Below are positions 63,478 through 64,000 of a DNA stretch of 64,000 nucleotides, piece after piece. The position numbers and the translations under genes were made by a program. Origin of the DNA: Rhabditophanes sp. KR3021 (taxonomy: Eukaryota; Nematoda; Chromadorea; Rhabditida; Alloionematidae); NCBI GenBank assembly GCA_963281155.1, contig CAUJLY010000006.1, positions 2,294,001-2,358,000 of the forward strand, given 5' to 3'. The notes under the pieces are model-generated. The model was not told the DNA's origin, did no database searches, and saw nothing but the letters and a program-made list of their open reading frames with translations. Each line of letters opens with the position of its first letter. The first letter of the stretch is position 1.

Positions 63478-64000
63478 TTAAGATGATGGAGCGGAGGTAG
63501 GGGCTGGAGCAGGTGCGGATGGAGAGGATTGGGTGTTGGCTCCTCTGGGGGGACGGGGACCAGCACGAGAAGGCCCTCCGCGTGGACCTCCACGACCACC
63601 GCGTGGGGCACCTCCACGTCTTTCTCCTTGTTGTCTATTTTCTCCATTATCAGTTTGTTGTTTTTGCTGGTGTTGAGCAGGTTGGTTTTCACCTCCCTCT
63701 GGTTTGTCTCCTTCTGGTCTGGAGAGACCTCCGCGACCACGACGGTTGTTTCCTCTGCGGATACGTTTACGGGGGGCTTTGGATTTCTGAAACAAGATAT
63801 ACAATTACAAACCAAACTAATTACTTAAACATACCTCGTCACCAGAAGCATTTCCGCTCTCGGTTCCCTCAACTTTTTCGTCTTTCTTTGGAGCAGACAT
63901 AGGTCCCTTTGGTTTGGTTCCCTTAAGCTTGTGTCTCAATTTGTGGGGATAATCGGCATGTTCAGAGCCAATAACAGGTGTGGCATTTGGGCCAGTAACA
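63478..64000 (-). CDS. cey-1: Y-box (cold-shock domain) RNA-binding protein, C-terminal part
   Basis: The 5' part, with most of the cold-shock domain, lies beyond the window. Exons on the minus strand are 64000..63835 (partial) and 63786..63478, phase 0 across a 48 bp intron. The upstream piece reads VTGPNATPVIGSEHADYPHK, which matches the end of the cold-shock domain in YB-1/CEY proteins (VTGP-x-G-x-PV-x-GS). Downstream is a basic RGG-rich tail (RKRIRRGNNRRGRGG, RGGAPRGGRGGPRGG) and a Pro/Ser/Ala end, as in C. elegans CEY proteins. These bind mRNA broadly, supporting stability and translation in germ cells and neurons. Which CEY paralog this is remains uncertain; the RG-rich tail favours cey-1/cey-4. 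Confidence 0.85.

Noticed and set aside
63471..63902. Several overlapping frames on both strands near the window end
   Set aside because: They are shadows of the RGG-rich exon of the Y-box gene, which alone continues across a good intron into the cold-shock domain.
1..64000. CRISPR arrays, prokaryotic operons, tRNA or rRNA genes
   Set aside because: None seen by eye; spliced genes show this is a eukaryotic chromosome. A tRNA scan was not possible, so an overlooked tRNA cannot be ruled out.

Overview
The window looks like nematode nuclear DNA. It is AT-rich, its protein-coding genes are split by many small introns of about 40-60 bp (GT...TTTAG or TTTCAG), and its gene content is typical of nematodes: a vab-3-type Pax6 gene with an internal homeodomain-only start, a serpentine chemoreceptor, DUF19-like and other cysteine-rich secreted proteins, and a large Kunitz/lustrin secreted protein. 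I could not name the species. Exon boundaries were worked out by hand from splice sites and checked for phase continuity. Orthology calls rest on motif recognition, not on a database search.

Layout. 1-3 kb: the 3' part of an RPGRIP1L/MKS5 transition-zone gene (+). 3.2-8.3 kb: a secreted cysteine-rich protein with five Kunitz-like domains (+). 9-10.4 kb: a short ankyrin-repeat protein (+). 10.4-18.1 kb: non-coding. 18.1-24.8 kb: Pax6/vab-3 (+), with an alternative first exon at 23.05 kb that would make a mab-18-like product without the paired domain. 27.7-30.5 kb: a four-TM protein and a secreted glycine-rich protein (+). 31.1-32.1 kb: a secreted DUF19-like protein (-) with a GATA-site cluster upstream. 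32.1-42.1 kb: a 10 kb region without genes, holding two possible structured RNAs. 42.2 kb: a small secreted CC/CN-type protein (+). 43.1-45.2 kb: COG7 (-). 45.3-47.4 kb: a decayed and an intact serpentine receptor, tail to tail. 48.4-49.1 kb: BNIP3/DCT-1 (-). 52.1-52.8 kb: ARL3 (-), with an RFX X-box upstream. 53.4-54.1 kb: JTB (-). 54.8-57.1 kb: CCDC186/CCCP-1 (+). 57.1-60.4 kb: a complete MULE DNA transposon. 60.6-61.4 kb: a GNAT acetyltransferase (-). 62.2-63.2 kb: a secreted cysteine-rich protein (+). 63.5-64 kb: the 3' end of a Y-box (CEY) RNA-binding protein (-).

Main points. (1) The Pax6 locus carries a second first exon whose phase cannot follow the paired-box exons but joins the homeobox exon in frame. 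(2) A MULE flanked by a 10 bp target-site duplication sits inside the last codons of the CCDC186 gene and supplies its present stop codon; the original end survives 3.3 kb away. (3) The MULE ends are arrays of about nine near-palindromes of 30-34 bp. (4) ARL3 has a near-perfect X-box about 300 bp upstream. (5) Seven apparent frameshifts in unrelated loci each need a single-base change in a homopolymer, which suggests uncorrected long-read indels rather than decay.

The genes do not form an operon. RPGRIP1L and ARL3 are both ciliary genes, and COG7 and CCDC186 both act in Golgi/vesicle traffic, but they are scattered and on different strands, so I read no functional cluster into this.
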